Assembly (NCBI GenBank): GCA_020637775.1
Contig: JACKJV010000014.1
Location: 20,550 to 84,549 of the forward strand
Source of the DNA: Brucellaceae bacterium
GTDB taxonomy: Bacteria; Pseudomonadota; Alphaproteobacteria; Rhizobiales; Rhizobiaceae
DNA length: 64,000 nucleotides
Reading direction: 5' to 3'
Part shown: positions 33,174 to 41,210 of the stretch, piece after piece
Layout: every line of letters starts with the position of its first letter
How positions within the stretch are numbered: position 1 is the stretch's first letter
Position numbers and translations under genes: made by a program
The notes under the pieces: model-generated
Told to the model about the DNA's origin: nothing
The model's database searches: none
What the model saw: the letters and a program-made list of their open reading frames with translations, nothing else

Positions 33174-34202
33174 TCAGGAAACCCGCAGGATGATCTTGCC
33201 GAAGACGTCGCGCGTCTCCATGCGCTTCAACGCGACGGCAATATCCTCGAAGCCGCATTCGGTGTCGATGACGGGTTCGGCCAGCCCGCGCGCCATTTTC
33301 TGCATGGCGTCGGCCATGTTCTCCATACGGCAGCCGAAGGAGCCGAAGATCTTCAATTGCTGCTGGAAAAGCTGCATCAGGTTCATGGACGTGGACACGC
33401 CGGAGGTGGAGCCGCATGTCACGAGGCGGCCGCCGCGCTTCAGGCAGAGCATGGAGCCTGCCCATGTGTCGGCGCCGACATGCTCGAAAACCACGTCCAC
33501 ACCCTTCTTTTTCGTCAGCTTCCGCACGACGCCCTCGAAACGGTCCTCGCGATAATTGATGACGTGATCGGCGCCCAGTGCCCTGGCCGGTTCGATCTTG
33601 GCGTCCGACCCGACCGTGGTGATGACCGTGCAGCCCATGCGCCTGGCCAATTGTATGGCAGCCGTGCCAATGCCCGATCCGCCGGCATGAACAAGAATGG
33701 TCTCTCCCGGTTCGAGCTTCGCATTGTCGAAAAGCATGTGTTCGACCGTGCCAAAGGTGACGGGAGCCAGGGCCGCGCCGACATCCGACACGCCAGGCGG
33801 GGCGGGAATGAGCAGACGGGCGGGAATGTTCATGCGTTCCTGGGCGAAGCCGTCGAGATGAAAGCCATGCACGCCGCTGACGTGTTCGCAGAGGTTGTCC
33901 CGGCCTTCGCGGCAGGGGCGGCAATGACCGCAGGTGCGGGCACCGTAGATGGAGACAAGCTGGCCGGGCAGAACATTGGCAACGCCGGGACCGATCGCCT
34001 CGACCTCGCCGGAGGCTTCCGCGCCGATCACCAGCGGCATCTTGCGCTTGGCGAAGGCCATGCCGCGCCAGCCCCAGACATCGATGTGGTTGAGCGCGAC
34101 AACCTTCACGCGGATCGTGGCCTCGCCGGGACCGGGCGCAGGAGGGGCGGGCAGATCAACGATTTCCAGCTTGCGGTCTTCGACGAGTTGCAATGCACGC
34201 AT
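33174..34202 (-). CDS. Zinc-type alcohol dehydrogenase/enoyl reductase of the VLCFA cluster
   Basis: 342 residues of the medium-chain dehydrogenase/reductase family. The structural zinc site is TCGHCRPCREGRDNLC near residue 95 (four Cys) and the NAD(P)-binding motif is VHAGGSGIGTAAIQLA near residue 165. Rhizobial acpXL clusters carry such a gene (adhXL or fabXL) between fabF1XL and lpxXL, where it is thought to act in chain elongation, probably as a reductase. It is separated from fabF1 by 121 bp, the widest gap in the cluster. Confidence 0.88.
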   Translation of the reverse strand: MRALQLVEDRKLEIVDLPAPPAPGPGEATIRVKVVALNHIDVWGWRGMAFAKRKMPLVIGAEASGEVEAIGPGVANVLPGQLVSIYGARTCGHCRPCREGRDNLCEHVSGVHGFHLDGFAQERMNIPARLLIPAPPGVSDVGAALAPVTFGTVEHMLFDNAKLEPGETILVHAGGSGIGTAAIQLARRMGCTVITTVGSDAKIEPARALGADHVINYREDRFEGVVRKLTKKKGVDVVFEHVGADTWAGSMLCLKRGGRLVTCGSTSGVSTSMNLMQLFQQQLKIFGSFGCRMENMADAMQKMARGLAEPVIDTECGFEDIAVALKRMETRDVFGKIILRVS

Positions 34203-34323
34203 GGCCCGAGCATCCTGGCTGAAGCGGCCGTTGCGACCGCGAGGTGTTATGGTCTGCCCGGCGCCGAAACGCTTCCGGCATCCAGCGGTTGCCGCCGCCA
34301 GGCCTGGGCAATGTGAGGGGCGT

Positions 34324-35598
34324 CTAGACCGGTTCGCGCGCCATGACAAGGCAGGTGTTCTGCCCGCCAAAGCCGAACGAATTGGACAACACGGTGGAAA
34401 TTTCCGCCGTGCGTCCCCTGTTGGGCACGCAATCGACCGGAATGGCCGGGTCGGGATTGTCGTGGTTGATCGTCGGCGGCAGGAAGCCTTCCTGCATGGT
34501 GAGGATCGAGAAGGCGGCCTCGATCGCGCCAGCGGCCGAGAGCGTGTGGCCGATCATCGACTTGTTGGAGGAGACGGGTATGGCGGCCATGGCGTCACCG
34601 AAAACGGTGGACAGCGCCAGATACTCCATCTTGTCGTTTTCCGGTGTCGATGTGCCATGGGCGTTGATATAGCCGACAGGCGTGCTGCCCATGCCGGCAT
34701 CGGCCAGGGCCGCGCGCACGGCGCCGATGGCCGGCGATGCATCGGGCTTGGAGCGGGTGCGGTGGAAATCGTCGGCCTTTTCGCCGCAGCCGCCGAGAAT
34801 GCCGAGCACCTTCGCGCCGCGCGCAACGGCGCTTTCCAGCGATTCCAGAACCAGCGTGGCCGACCCTTCGGCCAACACGAAGCCGTCGCGGTCCTTCGAG
34901 AAGGGCTTGGAAGCCTTTTCCGGTGCTTCGTTCTGGGTGGACAGGGCCGAAAGCAGGGAGAAGCGGATCAAGGCTTCCGCCGTGGCAGAACCATCGGAAC
35001 CGATGGCGAGCGCCCGGTCTGCCTCGCCGCGGCGGATCGCCTCGACGCCGCACTGGATGGCGGTCGCGCCCGAAGCGCAGGCGGTCGACAGGGTCACCGG
35101 CAGGCCGCGCGTGCCAAAGCGGTCGGCGAGGCGCTCCGCGATGGTGCCGAACATGGCGCGAGAGAACAGATCGGGATGCTTGCCGGCGCGGGCTGCGGCC
35201 AGCATGCGCTGATAGGGCGTGCCGTCGCTGCCGCCAAGTTCGGCAAGCTCGAAACGGTGGCGCCATTCGGTCTCGACGGGCGGAGCGGCAAGAAACAGCG
35301 GGCCGCCGAAGGCGTCCTGCGGCAGACCGGCCTGGGCAATGGCTTCCAGTGCCGTGGTCTCGGCCATTTCATGGGTCAGGGGACCGGGGCCGTCGCTGGA
35401 GGAGGCAAGGAAATCCACCATGCCCGAAATGCGCGTGCGCAGCCCGTCGGTGGGGAAGCGGGTGATCGCCCCGATGCCGGAACGGCCCGAGGCCAGCGCC
35501 TGCCAGTTTTCCGCGCGTCCCACGCCCAGCGACGTGATGATGCCGATACCGGTGACTGCGACGACCGGCCGGCCGAGATGATCCGTGAACTTCGTCAT
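34324..35598 (-). CDS. fabF1XL: Beta-ketoacyl-ACP synthase, VLCFA cluster (catalytic subunit)
   Basis: 424 residues of the KAS II family with the full triad: Cys in LSTACASGATAIQ near residue 168, His in NAHGTSTPENDKMEY near residue 306, and His in MIGHTLSAAGA near residue 343. It elongates the long acyl chain on AcpXL. It is 14 bp downstream of the second synthase-like gene (fabF2XL), which lacks the Cys, so the two probably work as a pair. A start at 35598 gives the normal family length. Confidence 0.92.
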   Translation of the reverse strand: MTKFTDHLGRPVVAVTGIGIITSLGVGRAENWQALASGRSGIGAITRFPTDGLRTRISGMVDFLASSSDGPGPLTHEMAETTALEAIAQAGLPQDAFGGPLFLAAPPVETEWRHRFELAELGGSDGTPYQRMLAAARAGKHPDLFSRAMFGTIAERLADRFGTRGLPVTLSTACASGATAIQCGVEAIRRGEADRALAIGSDGSATAEALIRFSLLSALSTQNEAPEKASKPFSKDRDGFVLAEGSATLVLESLESAVARGAKVLGILGGCGEKADDFHRTRSKPDASPAIGAVRAALADAGMGSTPVGYINAHGTSTPENDKMEYLALSTVFGDAMAAIPVSSNKSMIGHTLSAAGAIEAAFSILTMQEGFLPPTINHDNPDPAIPVDCVPNRGRTAEISTVLSNSFGFGGQNTCLVMAREPV

Positions 35599-35612
35599 CG
35601 CATCCTTTTCCC

Positions 35613-36782
35613 TCAGGCCTTGCGGACTGAAACCATGCCTTCGCCGGAGATGAAACCGATGGCCGTTGCCAGGATTTCGTTGGCCGGTGCGTCCGGAGCC
35701 ATCTCGCCTTCGGCGAAAGGCTCGACCGACAGGCCGGCATCCAGTGCCAGCGCGGCCAGTGCAATCGCGAAGGGGAATTGCGCTTCCTTGAAATGGCCGG
35801 TCAGGCTGGAAAATCCGCGCAGCGCCAGGCCCGACAGAGCCGAGGCTTCCGCCGCCGTCGGCTCGGCCGCGCCCGAAGCCGCCGAAATCGCGATGCGGGC
35901 ATCCGGCGCGGCATCCCTTGCCATGGCGGCGATGGCGGCTGAAAGATCGTCGCGGGTGCGGCGTACGCGGCCGGCCTTCACATCGCCGAGAGCAGCATAG
36001 ACATGGGCACCGCGCCTTTCGGCATGGGACCGCTCTTCCAGCACCAGGAACACGCCGCCCGAACCGGGGATGATGCCGCCACCTTCCGCGCCGCCGCGCT
36101 TCCACACCGGCGCCCAGGGTGCGCGGTGCAGGTAGCCGCCCAATTCATAGGCCAGCAGCATGTCGGGATGTTCGCAATTGTAGGAAGCGCCGACCAGCGC
36201 ATGGGTGGACTGACCGGCACGGATGCGGGCGACCGTCATGTCCACGGCGGAGACGCCGGCGCCTTCTTCGCCCATGAAGGTGCGTGAGGAGCCGGTCACC
36301 TTGTGGACGATCGAGATGTTGCCTGCCAGCAGGTTCGACAATTGCGCAAGAAAGAGGGTCGGGCGCAGTTCCGTGGTCAGCTTCTCGTTGAGCAGGTTGT
36401 CGCGGTCTGCTCTGTCGGCGGCCGCCTCGATGATGAGCGAGTCGGCGGCCTCGTCACGCTCGCCGCCGCCGGCAGCCACGATCATGTCCATGGTCGCGCA
36501 AAGCGCTTCATCGCCCTTGACGCCGGCATCGTCGAGCGCGAGCCCGGCGGCATAGGTGCCGATACGCTGCCAGGTCTCCATCTGTCGCTGGTCGCCACGC
36601 TTGGGGATCTGCTGCCCCCAGTCGATCGCGGGCAGCGGATGGACCGCGTAGGGCGCGAAGGCCTGCGTGTCGAGCTTCGGCGCCCGGGGCCCCGCCGTCA
36701 GGGCAGCGCGGTGGACTTCCTTGCCCTCGCCGAGACAGGAGACGATGCCGATGCCGGTGATGACTGCGTCGCGTTGGCTCAT
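35613..36782 (-). CDS. fabF2XL: Beta-ketoacyl synthase-like partner lacking the active-site Cys
   Basis: 389 residues with the thiolase-fold start AVITGIGIVSCLGEG and the C-terminal GHFKEAQFPFAIA. Where active synthases have TACASG this protein reads SSRTFMGEEGAGV near residue 165, with no Cys, and the NAHGT segment is replaced by ISAASGA. Only the last His is kept. This mirrors chain-length factors of type II polyketide synthases. It is expected to form a heterodimer with fabF1XL and set chain length. It follows acpXL by 19 bp. Confidence 0.88.
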   Translation of the reverse strand: MSQRDAVITGIGIVSCLGEGKEVHRAALTAGPRAPKLDTQAFAPYAVHPLPAIDWGQQIPKRGDQRQMETWQRIGTYAAGLALDDAGVKGDEALCATMDMIVAAGGGERDEAADSLIIEAAADRADRDNLLNEKLTTELRPTLFLAQLSNLLAGNISIVHKVTGSSRTFMGEEGAGVSAVDMTVARIRAGQSTHALVGASYNCEHPDMLLAYELGGYLHRAPWAPVWKRGGAEGGGIIPGSGGVFLVLEERSHAERRGAHVYAALGDVKAGRVRRTRDDLSAAIAAMARDAAPDARIAISAASGAAEPTAAEASALSGLALRGFSSLTGHFKEAQFPFAIALAALALDAGLSVEPFAEGEMAPDAPANEILATAIGFISGEGMVSVRKA

Positions 36783-36801
36783 GACGGGCGTGGCCTGTTC
36801 G

Positions 36802-37083
36802 TCAGGCCGTCTTTTCGGCGACCAGCGAATCGATCTTGGCGCAGAGGTTCTTCATGACGAAATACTCGTCGGTCGACGCCTTGCCGTCATTGACTTCCTG
36901 AGTCCAGGTTTCCAGCGGGATCTTGATGCCGAATTCCTTGTCGATGGCAAAGACGATATCCAGGAAATCGAGGCTGTCGATGCCCAGATCGTCGATCGTG
37001 TGGCTTTCCGGCGTGATCGTGTCGCGCTCGATCTCGCTGGTCTCTGCGATGATGTCGGCAACCTTGTCGAAAGTGGATGACAC
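36802..37083 (-). CDS. acpXL: VLCFA acyl carrier protein AcpXL
   Basis: 93 residues, acidic, with the phosphopantetheine Ser in [14 protein letters not shown] near residue 38. It is longer than the usual 78-residue ACP and has the AcpXL C-terminal extension ([18 protein letters not shown]). It carries the C26-C30 hydroxy fatty acid of rhizobial lipid A. The start is GTG at 37083, with AGAGGA 9 nt before it. It heads the cluster fabF2XL-fabF1XL-adhXL-lpxXL. The fabZXL dehydratase usually found after acpXL is absent. Confidence 0.95.
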   Translation of the reverse strand: MSSTFDKVADIIAETSEIERDTITPESHTIDDLGIDSLDFLDIVFAIDKEFGIKIPLETWTQEVNDGKASTDEYFVMKNLCAKIDSLVAEKTA

Positions 37084-37243
37084 GGAAAAAGTCCTCTTGA
37101 TGGATTCTCATTCGCTTGACGCGTGGCATTAAACGGTTTTTCGCGTCGGGAAAAGGGCAAAGCCTCAAATCGGCCCTGCCGGCGCTGCTTGCGCTGCGGC
37201 AAGCCTGCTTGCCAGCCCGTTGCGCGGGCGGTACTGCGACGCC

Positions 37244-38191
37244 ATGAACGACTCGGCAGTGACCATATTATACGTCTTCGGGCTGGTCGGGCTCGGCTGG
37301 CTGTCAGCGCGATTCGGCGTGCTCAGGAAGGGCACCGGGGAGGGACTGGCCGATTTCGCCGTCACCATCGCCGCGCCGGTGCTGCTGTTCCGCACCATGG
37401 CGGGCGCCGACTTCTCCGGCTCGGCGCCGTGGCTGCTCTGGGCGGTGTATTTCGGCGCCGTCGCGCTGACATGGGCTGCGGGGCACGGGACGATCCGCGC
37501 GGTTTTCGGCCGGGACAGGCGCGCCGGTGTCGTTGCAGGTGTCTCATCGGCCTTTTCCAACCTCGTGCTGCTTGGCATCCCCCTCATTCTCAGCCTGCTC
37601 GGCCAGTCGGGTTTCGAAACGCTGTCGCTCATCATCGCGGTGCATCTGCCGGTCATGATGTCGGCGTCGATCATCCTTTTCGAATGGGCCAGCCGGGACA
37701 GCGGGACGGTGAACATGCGCGATGTGGTGCGCACATTCCTGCGCCGCCTCTTCGTCAATCCGCTGATTCTAGGCATCCTGGCCGGACTGGCATGGCGCCT
37801 GACCGGCCTCGACATGCCGGCGCCCCTGCCGCGCATGGTGGATGCGCTGGCCGGTGTGGCCGGGCCGGTGGCGCTTTTCGCCATGGGCATGTCGCTGAAC
37901 GATTTCGGACTGGCCGGAAACCTGCGGGCAGCCGCCGCGCTGGCCGGGCTGAAGCTTTTCCTCATGCCCGCAATCGCGCTCGGGCTTGCCTGGGTCGCCG
38001 GTCTTCCGGCGCCCGTGGCAGAGGTTGCAGTCATGGCGGCCGCGCTGCCGGCCGGCGTCAATTCCTACCTGATCGCGACCCGTTTCGGAACGGGCCAGGC
38101 GCTGGCGGCCAGCGCCATGACCCTGGGCACTGCCACGGCGCTGTTCTCGACGGCGGTCTGGATCATGCTGGCGCGGGCGGTTTTCGGCTGA
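37244..38191 (+). CDS. AEC-family (auxin efflux carrier-type) transporter
   Basis: 315 residues with about ten hydrophobic segments in two halves, typical of the AEC family: TILYVFGLVGLGWLSARFGVL at the start, SSAFSNLVLLGIPLILSL in the middle and AAALPAGVNSYLIATRFG near the end. AEC proteins export or import organic acids such as malate or malonate; the substrate is not predictable. It is divergent from acpXL across 160 bp. Confidence 0.9.
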   Translation: MNDSAVTILYVFGLVGLGWLSARFGVLRKGTGEGLADFAVTIAAPVLLFRTMAGADFSGSAPWLLWAVYFGAVALTWAAGHGTIRAVFGRDRRAGVVAGVSSAFSNLVLLGIPLILSLLGQSGFETLSLIIAVHLPVMMSASIILFEWASRDSGTVNMRDVVRTFLRRLFVNPLILGILAGLAWRLTGLDMPAPLPRMVDALAGVAGPVALFAMGMSLNDFGLAGNLRAAAALAGLKLFLMPAIALGLAWVAGLPAPVAEVAVMAAALPAGVNSYLIATRFGTGQALAASAMTLGTATALFSTAVWIMLARAVFG

Positions 38192-38345
38192 AGCGGAACG
38201 TTGCAAGCACCGGTCTTGATGGCCGGGGAAATTCGTCGCATCGTCCGCGCCGACGGGATCAAACCGGCGCGCCATCGCGTTGGCCGGTGACGTATTTTTC
38301 ATGCCGGTGGGCAGGAATGCCACGGCAGCAAGAGGGAGTGAGACC

Positions 38346-39803
38346 ATGCTCAAGAAATCCAGCGCATTCCTGCGCGAGGCCAATTTCATCAACGGGGAAT
38401 GGGTGCAGGCCGATTCCGGCGCCATGATCGATGTCGTCAACCCGGCCAGCGGAGAGCGCATCGGGGGCGTGCCGAAATCCGGCAAATCCGAAACCCGGCG
38501 CGCCATCGAAGCGGCGGAGGACGCCTTCCACGCCTGGAAGAAGACGTCCGCGCTGCACCGTTCGCAAATGCTGCGCAAGCTGCATGATGCGATCATGGAC
38601 AACCAGGACGAACTGGCCGAACTGCTGACGATGGAGCAGGGCAAGCCCCTTGCCGAGGCAAAAGGCGAGGTGGGCATGTCGGCGGCCTATGTGCTGTGGT
38701 ATGCCGAAGAGGGGCGGCGCGTCTATGGCGACGTCGTGCCGTCGCCCTGGGCGGACCGGCGCATTCTGGTGACCAAGGAGGCCACAGGCGTCATCGGTGC
38801 CATCACGCCCTGGAACTTTCCCTCGTCCATGCTGGCGCGAAAGATCGGCCCGGCACTGGCAGCGGGATGCACGGCAGTGGTCAAGCCTGCCTCGCAGACG
38901 CCGTATTCGGGCATTGCCTGGGGCGTGCTCGCCGAGCAGGTCGGCTTTCCCAGGGGCGTGCTGAATGTCGTGACGGGTTCGGCCAGCGAGATCGGCCAGG
39001 AAATCTGCGAGAATCCGCTGATCAAGAAGATCACCTTCACCGGCTCGACCGATGTCGGCAAGATCCTTCTCAAGCAGGCGGCATCGACCGTGAAGAAGGT
39101 GTCGATGGAACTGGGCGGCAATGCTCCCTTCCTGATTTTCGACGATGCCGATATCGACCGTGCCGTGGAAGGATCCATTGCAGCCAAGTACCGCAATTCC
39201 GGGCAGACCTGCGTGTGTACGAACCGGTTCTTCGTGCAGGACGGCATTTATGACGCATTCGTTGAAAAGCTGGCGGCTGCAACCAGGAAGCTGAAGGTCG
39301 GCCCCGGTCTGGAAGAGGGGGTGAACCAGGGGCCGCTGATCGACATGAACGCGGTGGAAAAGGTGGAAGACTTCATTGCCGATGCCGAAAGCAAGGGCGG
39401 CAAGATCCTGGCCGGTGGCAAGCGGCACGAACTGGGCGGCACGTTCTTCTCGCCAACCGTCATTGCCGAGGCGACCACCGACATGAAGTTCATGAAGGAG
39501 GAAATCTTCGGCCCCGTGGCGCCGGTCTACCGGTTCAAGACGGAGGACGAGGCGATCGCCATGGCCAATGATACCGAATTCGGCCTTGCCTGCTATTTCT
39601 ACACCCAGCACATGGGCCGTGCCTTCCGGGTCATGGAAGGCCTGAAATACGGATTGATCGGCATCAACGAGGGCATCATCACCACCGTGGAAGCGCCCTT
39701 CGGCGGCCTGAAGGAAAGCGGGCTGGGCAAGGAAGGCGGCCATCAGGGCATCGAGGATTATCTCGACACCAAATATGTCTGCATCGGCGGACTGGGCCTT
39801 TAG
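38346..39803 (+). CDS. gabD: NAD(P)-dependent succinate-semialdehyde dehydrogenase
   Basis: 485 residues of the aldehyde dehydrogenase family with a GAGGGAG ribosome-binding site. Key residues are Glu in MELGGNAPF near 255, Cys in GQTCVCTNRF near 289, and the folding motif GVITPWNFPSSMLARK-like AITPWNFPSSM near 157. The second Cys next to the catalytic one (CVC) is a mark of GabD, which oxidises succinate semialdehyde to succinate in GABA and putrescine breakdown. The aminotransferase at 13514 could feed the same pathway, by inference. Confidence 0.9.
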   Translation: MLKKSSAFLREANFINGEWVQADSGAMIDVVNPASGERIGGVPKSGKSETRRAIEAAEDAFHAWKKTSALHRSQMLRKLHDAIMDNQDELAELLTMEQGKPLAEAKGEVGMSAAYVLWYAEEGRRVYGDVVPSPWADRRILVTKEATGVIGAITPWNFPSSMLARKIGPALAAGCTAVVKPASQTPYSGIAWGVLAEQVGFPRGVLNVVTGSASEIGQEICENPLIKKITFTGSTDVGKILLKQAASTVKKVSMELGGNAPFLIFDDADIDRAVEGSIAAKYRNSGQTCVCTNRFFVQDGIYDAFVEKLAAATRKLKVGPGLEEGVNQGPLIDMNAVEKVEDFIADAESKGGKILAGGKRHELGGTFFSPTVIAEATTDMKFMKEEIFGPVAPVYRFKTEDEAIAMANDTEFGLACYFYTQHMGRAFRVMEGLKYGLIGINEGIITTVEAPFGGLKESGLGKEGGHQGIEDYLDTKYVCIGGLGL

Positions 39804-39809
39804 GTGAGC

Positions 39810-40583
39810 CTAGCCTGCTGCTGCCAGCGACAGTGCGAAGGCGGCGAGCGAAAGGGCGGCGGCCATGCGGGCCGTCGCCGCGTGCATGGACGTGCGGGCG
39901 GGTGGAAAGCGATAAGCCAGGGCCAGGAACAGCGGAAAGCTGCTGGCGACAACCCCGTAGAGGACAACGCCGGTCAGGTTGTTGAACCGGCTCGCGCTCA
40001 GCATCGTTTCCGGCACCACGGCGACGGCGGTTCGCCATGACCCGCCGAAACTGCCGGCAAGGCGCGCATAGGCGGCGTAGATGCCGGCGGAAATGCCGCC
40101 GAAGAGCGCAATCCTTGCAGCGAAATCCATCAGCGTGAACACAAGGAGGCGCGGCGGCCGGGCGATGGCGACGGATCGCGCGGCAAGGCCGAGCGCGGTG
40201 AAGGAAAGGTAGTTCACCACGAAGGCAACCACGCTTTGGCTGGCAATGAAGCGGCTGACGAAGGCCCACAGCCCGCCGCTGGAACCGAAGGCGGCAAAGT
40301 AGGGCGGCAGGCCGGCAATGAACGCCAGCAGCGCGATGGCCGTACCGGTCAGCGTGGCCACAAGAGTGGCGGCAAGGAATCGGCGCATGGGAGTCCGCGG
40401 CCCGATCCAGTAGTCGAGCAGACCATGGATTTGCAGGGCAACGGGATCGTGATGGCTGGCGGGAAGCCTGGCGAGAACGGCCTGCGTCCGCTGCCCGGAA
40501 AGCACGGCTCCGGCTGCGAGGCGAACGAGCGCGTAGACACCGGCTGCGCCAAGGGCGGCGGCTGCAAGGTCTGTCGGCATCAT
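39810..40583 (-). CDS. Hypothetical integral membrane protein
   Basis: 257 residues from the ATG at 40583 with a weak AAAGGG ribosome-binding site. Six or so hydrophobic segments are visible (for example LAATLVATLTGTAIALLAFIAG, VVAFVVNYLSFTALGLAA, MAAALSLAAFALSLAAAG) with a cytoplasmic-looking loop AVLARLPASHHDPVALQIHG after the first. I do not recognise a family. It is convergent with gabD and follows the regulator gene region on the minus strand. Confidence 0.75.
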   Translation of the reverse strand: MMPTDLAAAALGAAGVYALVRLAAGAVLSGQRTQAVLARLPASHHDPVALQIHGLLDYWIGPRTPMRRFLAATLVATLTGTAIALLAFIAGLPPYFAAFGSSGGLWAFVSRFIASQSVVAFVVNYLSFTALGLAARSVAIARPPRLLVFTLMDFAARIALFGGISAGIYAAYARLAGSFGGSWRTAVAVVPETMLSASRFNNLTGVVLYGVVASSFPLFLALAYRFPPARTSMHAATARMAAALSLAAFALSLAAAG

Positions 40584-40627
40584 GGGCGCAACCCTTTCGC
40601 GGGCCGGTTCATCGTGCCGGCAGGCTA

Positions 40628-41080
40628 TCACCGCTCCTTGACCGTCTCCATGGCCACGAATGTGGATGTTTTCGAAACATGGGGGAGGGATGAGATCTTT
40701 TCGCCCAAGACCGTGCGATAGGCTGCGATGTCCGTGGTGCGAATCTTGAGAAGATAATCGAAACTGCCGGCGATCATGTGGCATTGCTCGATCTCGGCAA
40801 CATTCTGGACGGCCCGGTTGAACGCATCGAGGGCGTGGCTGCGCGTGTCGGTCAGGGAAACCTGCACGAAGGCGATATGGCCCTGGCCCATGCGCTCGGC
40901 ATCGACAAGGGCGACATAGCCACGGATATAGCCCTCGTTTTCCAGCCGCTTCACCCGCGCCTGAACCGGCGTCTTCGACAGGCCTGCCTGTTCGGCCAGC
41001 GCGGCCATGGAAATGCGTCCGTCACGGGCAAGAATCTTGAGAATGGTGCGGTCTATGCGGTCCAGTTGGTCCATAGTCAT
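40628..41080 (-). CDS. putR: Lrp/AsnC-family regulator of putA (PutR-like)
   Basis: 150 residues with an N-terminal helix-turn-helix (LDRIDRTILKILARDGRISMAALAEQAGLSKTPVQARVKRLENEGYI) and a C-terminal ligand-sensing RAM domain. It is divergent from putA with a 130-bp shared promoter region, the standard arrangement for PutR, which activates putA in response to proline in rhizobia and agrobacteria. Starts at 41080 (ATG) and 41074 (ATG) are both possible. The symbol rests on context. Confidence 0.87.
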   Translation of the reverse strand: MTMDQLDRIDRTILKILARDGRISMAALAEQAGLSKTPVQARVKRLENEGYIRGYVALVDAERMGQGHIAFVQVSLTDTRSHALDAFNRAVQNVAEIEQCHMIAGSFDYLLKIRTTDIAAYRTVLGEKISSLPHVSKTSTFVAMETVKER

Positions 41081-41210
41081 CAATTTTCCAGTTCAAATGG
41101 TGTTTATTTTCAATTAAATTTGGTCGAATAGACTTCCTGTAAGCCATTGGCAAGCCAAAAGGTCTGTGGTCACGTGGTATTCTGGAAAAAACCGATTGTG
41201 GAGGCCCGCC

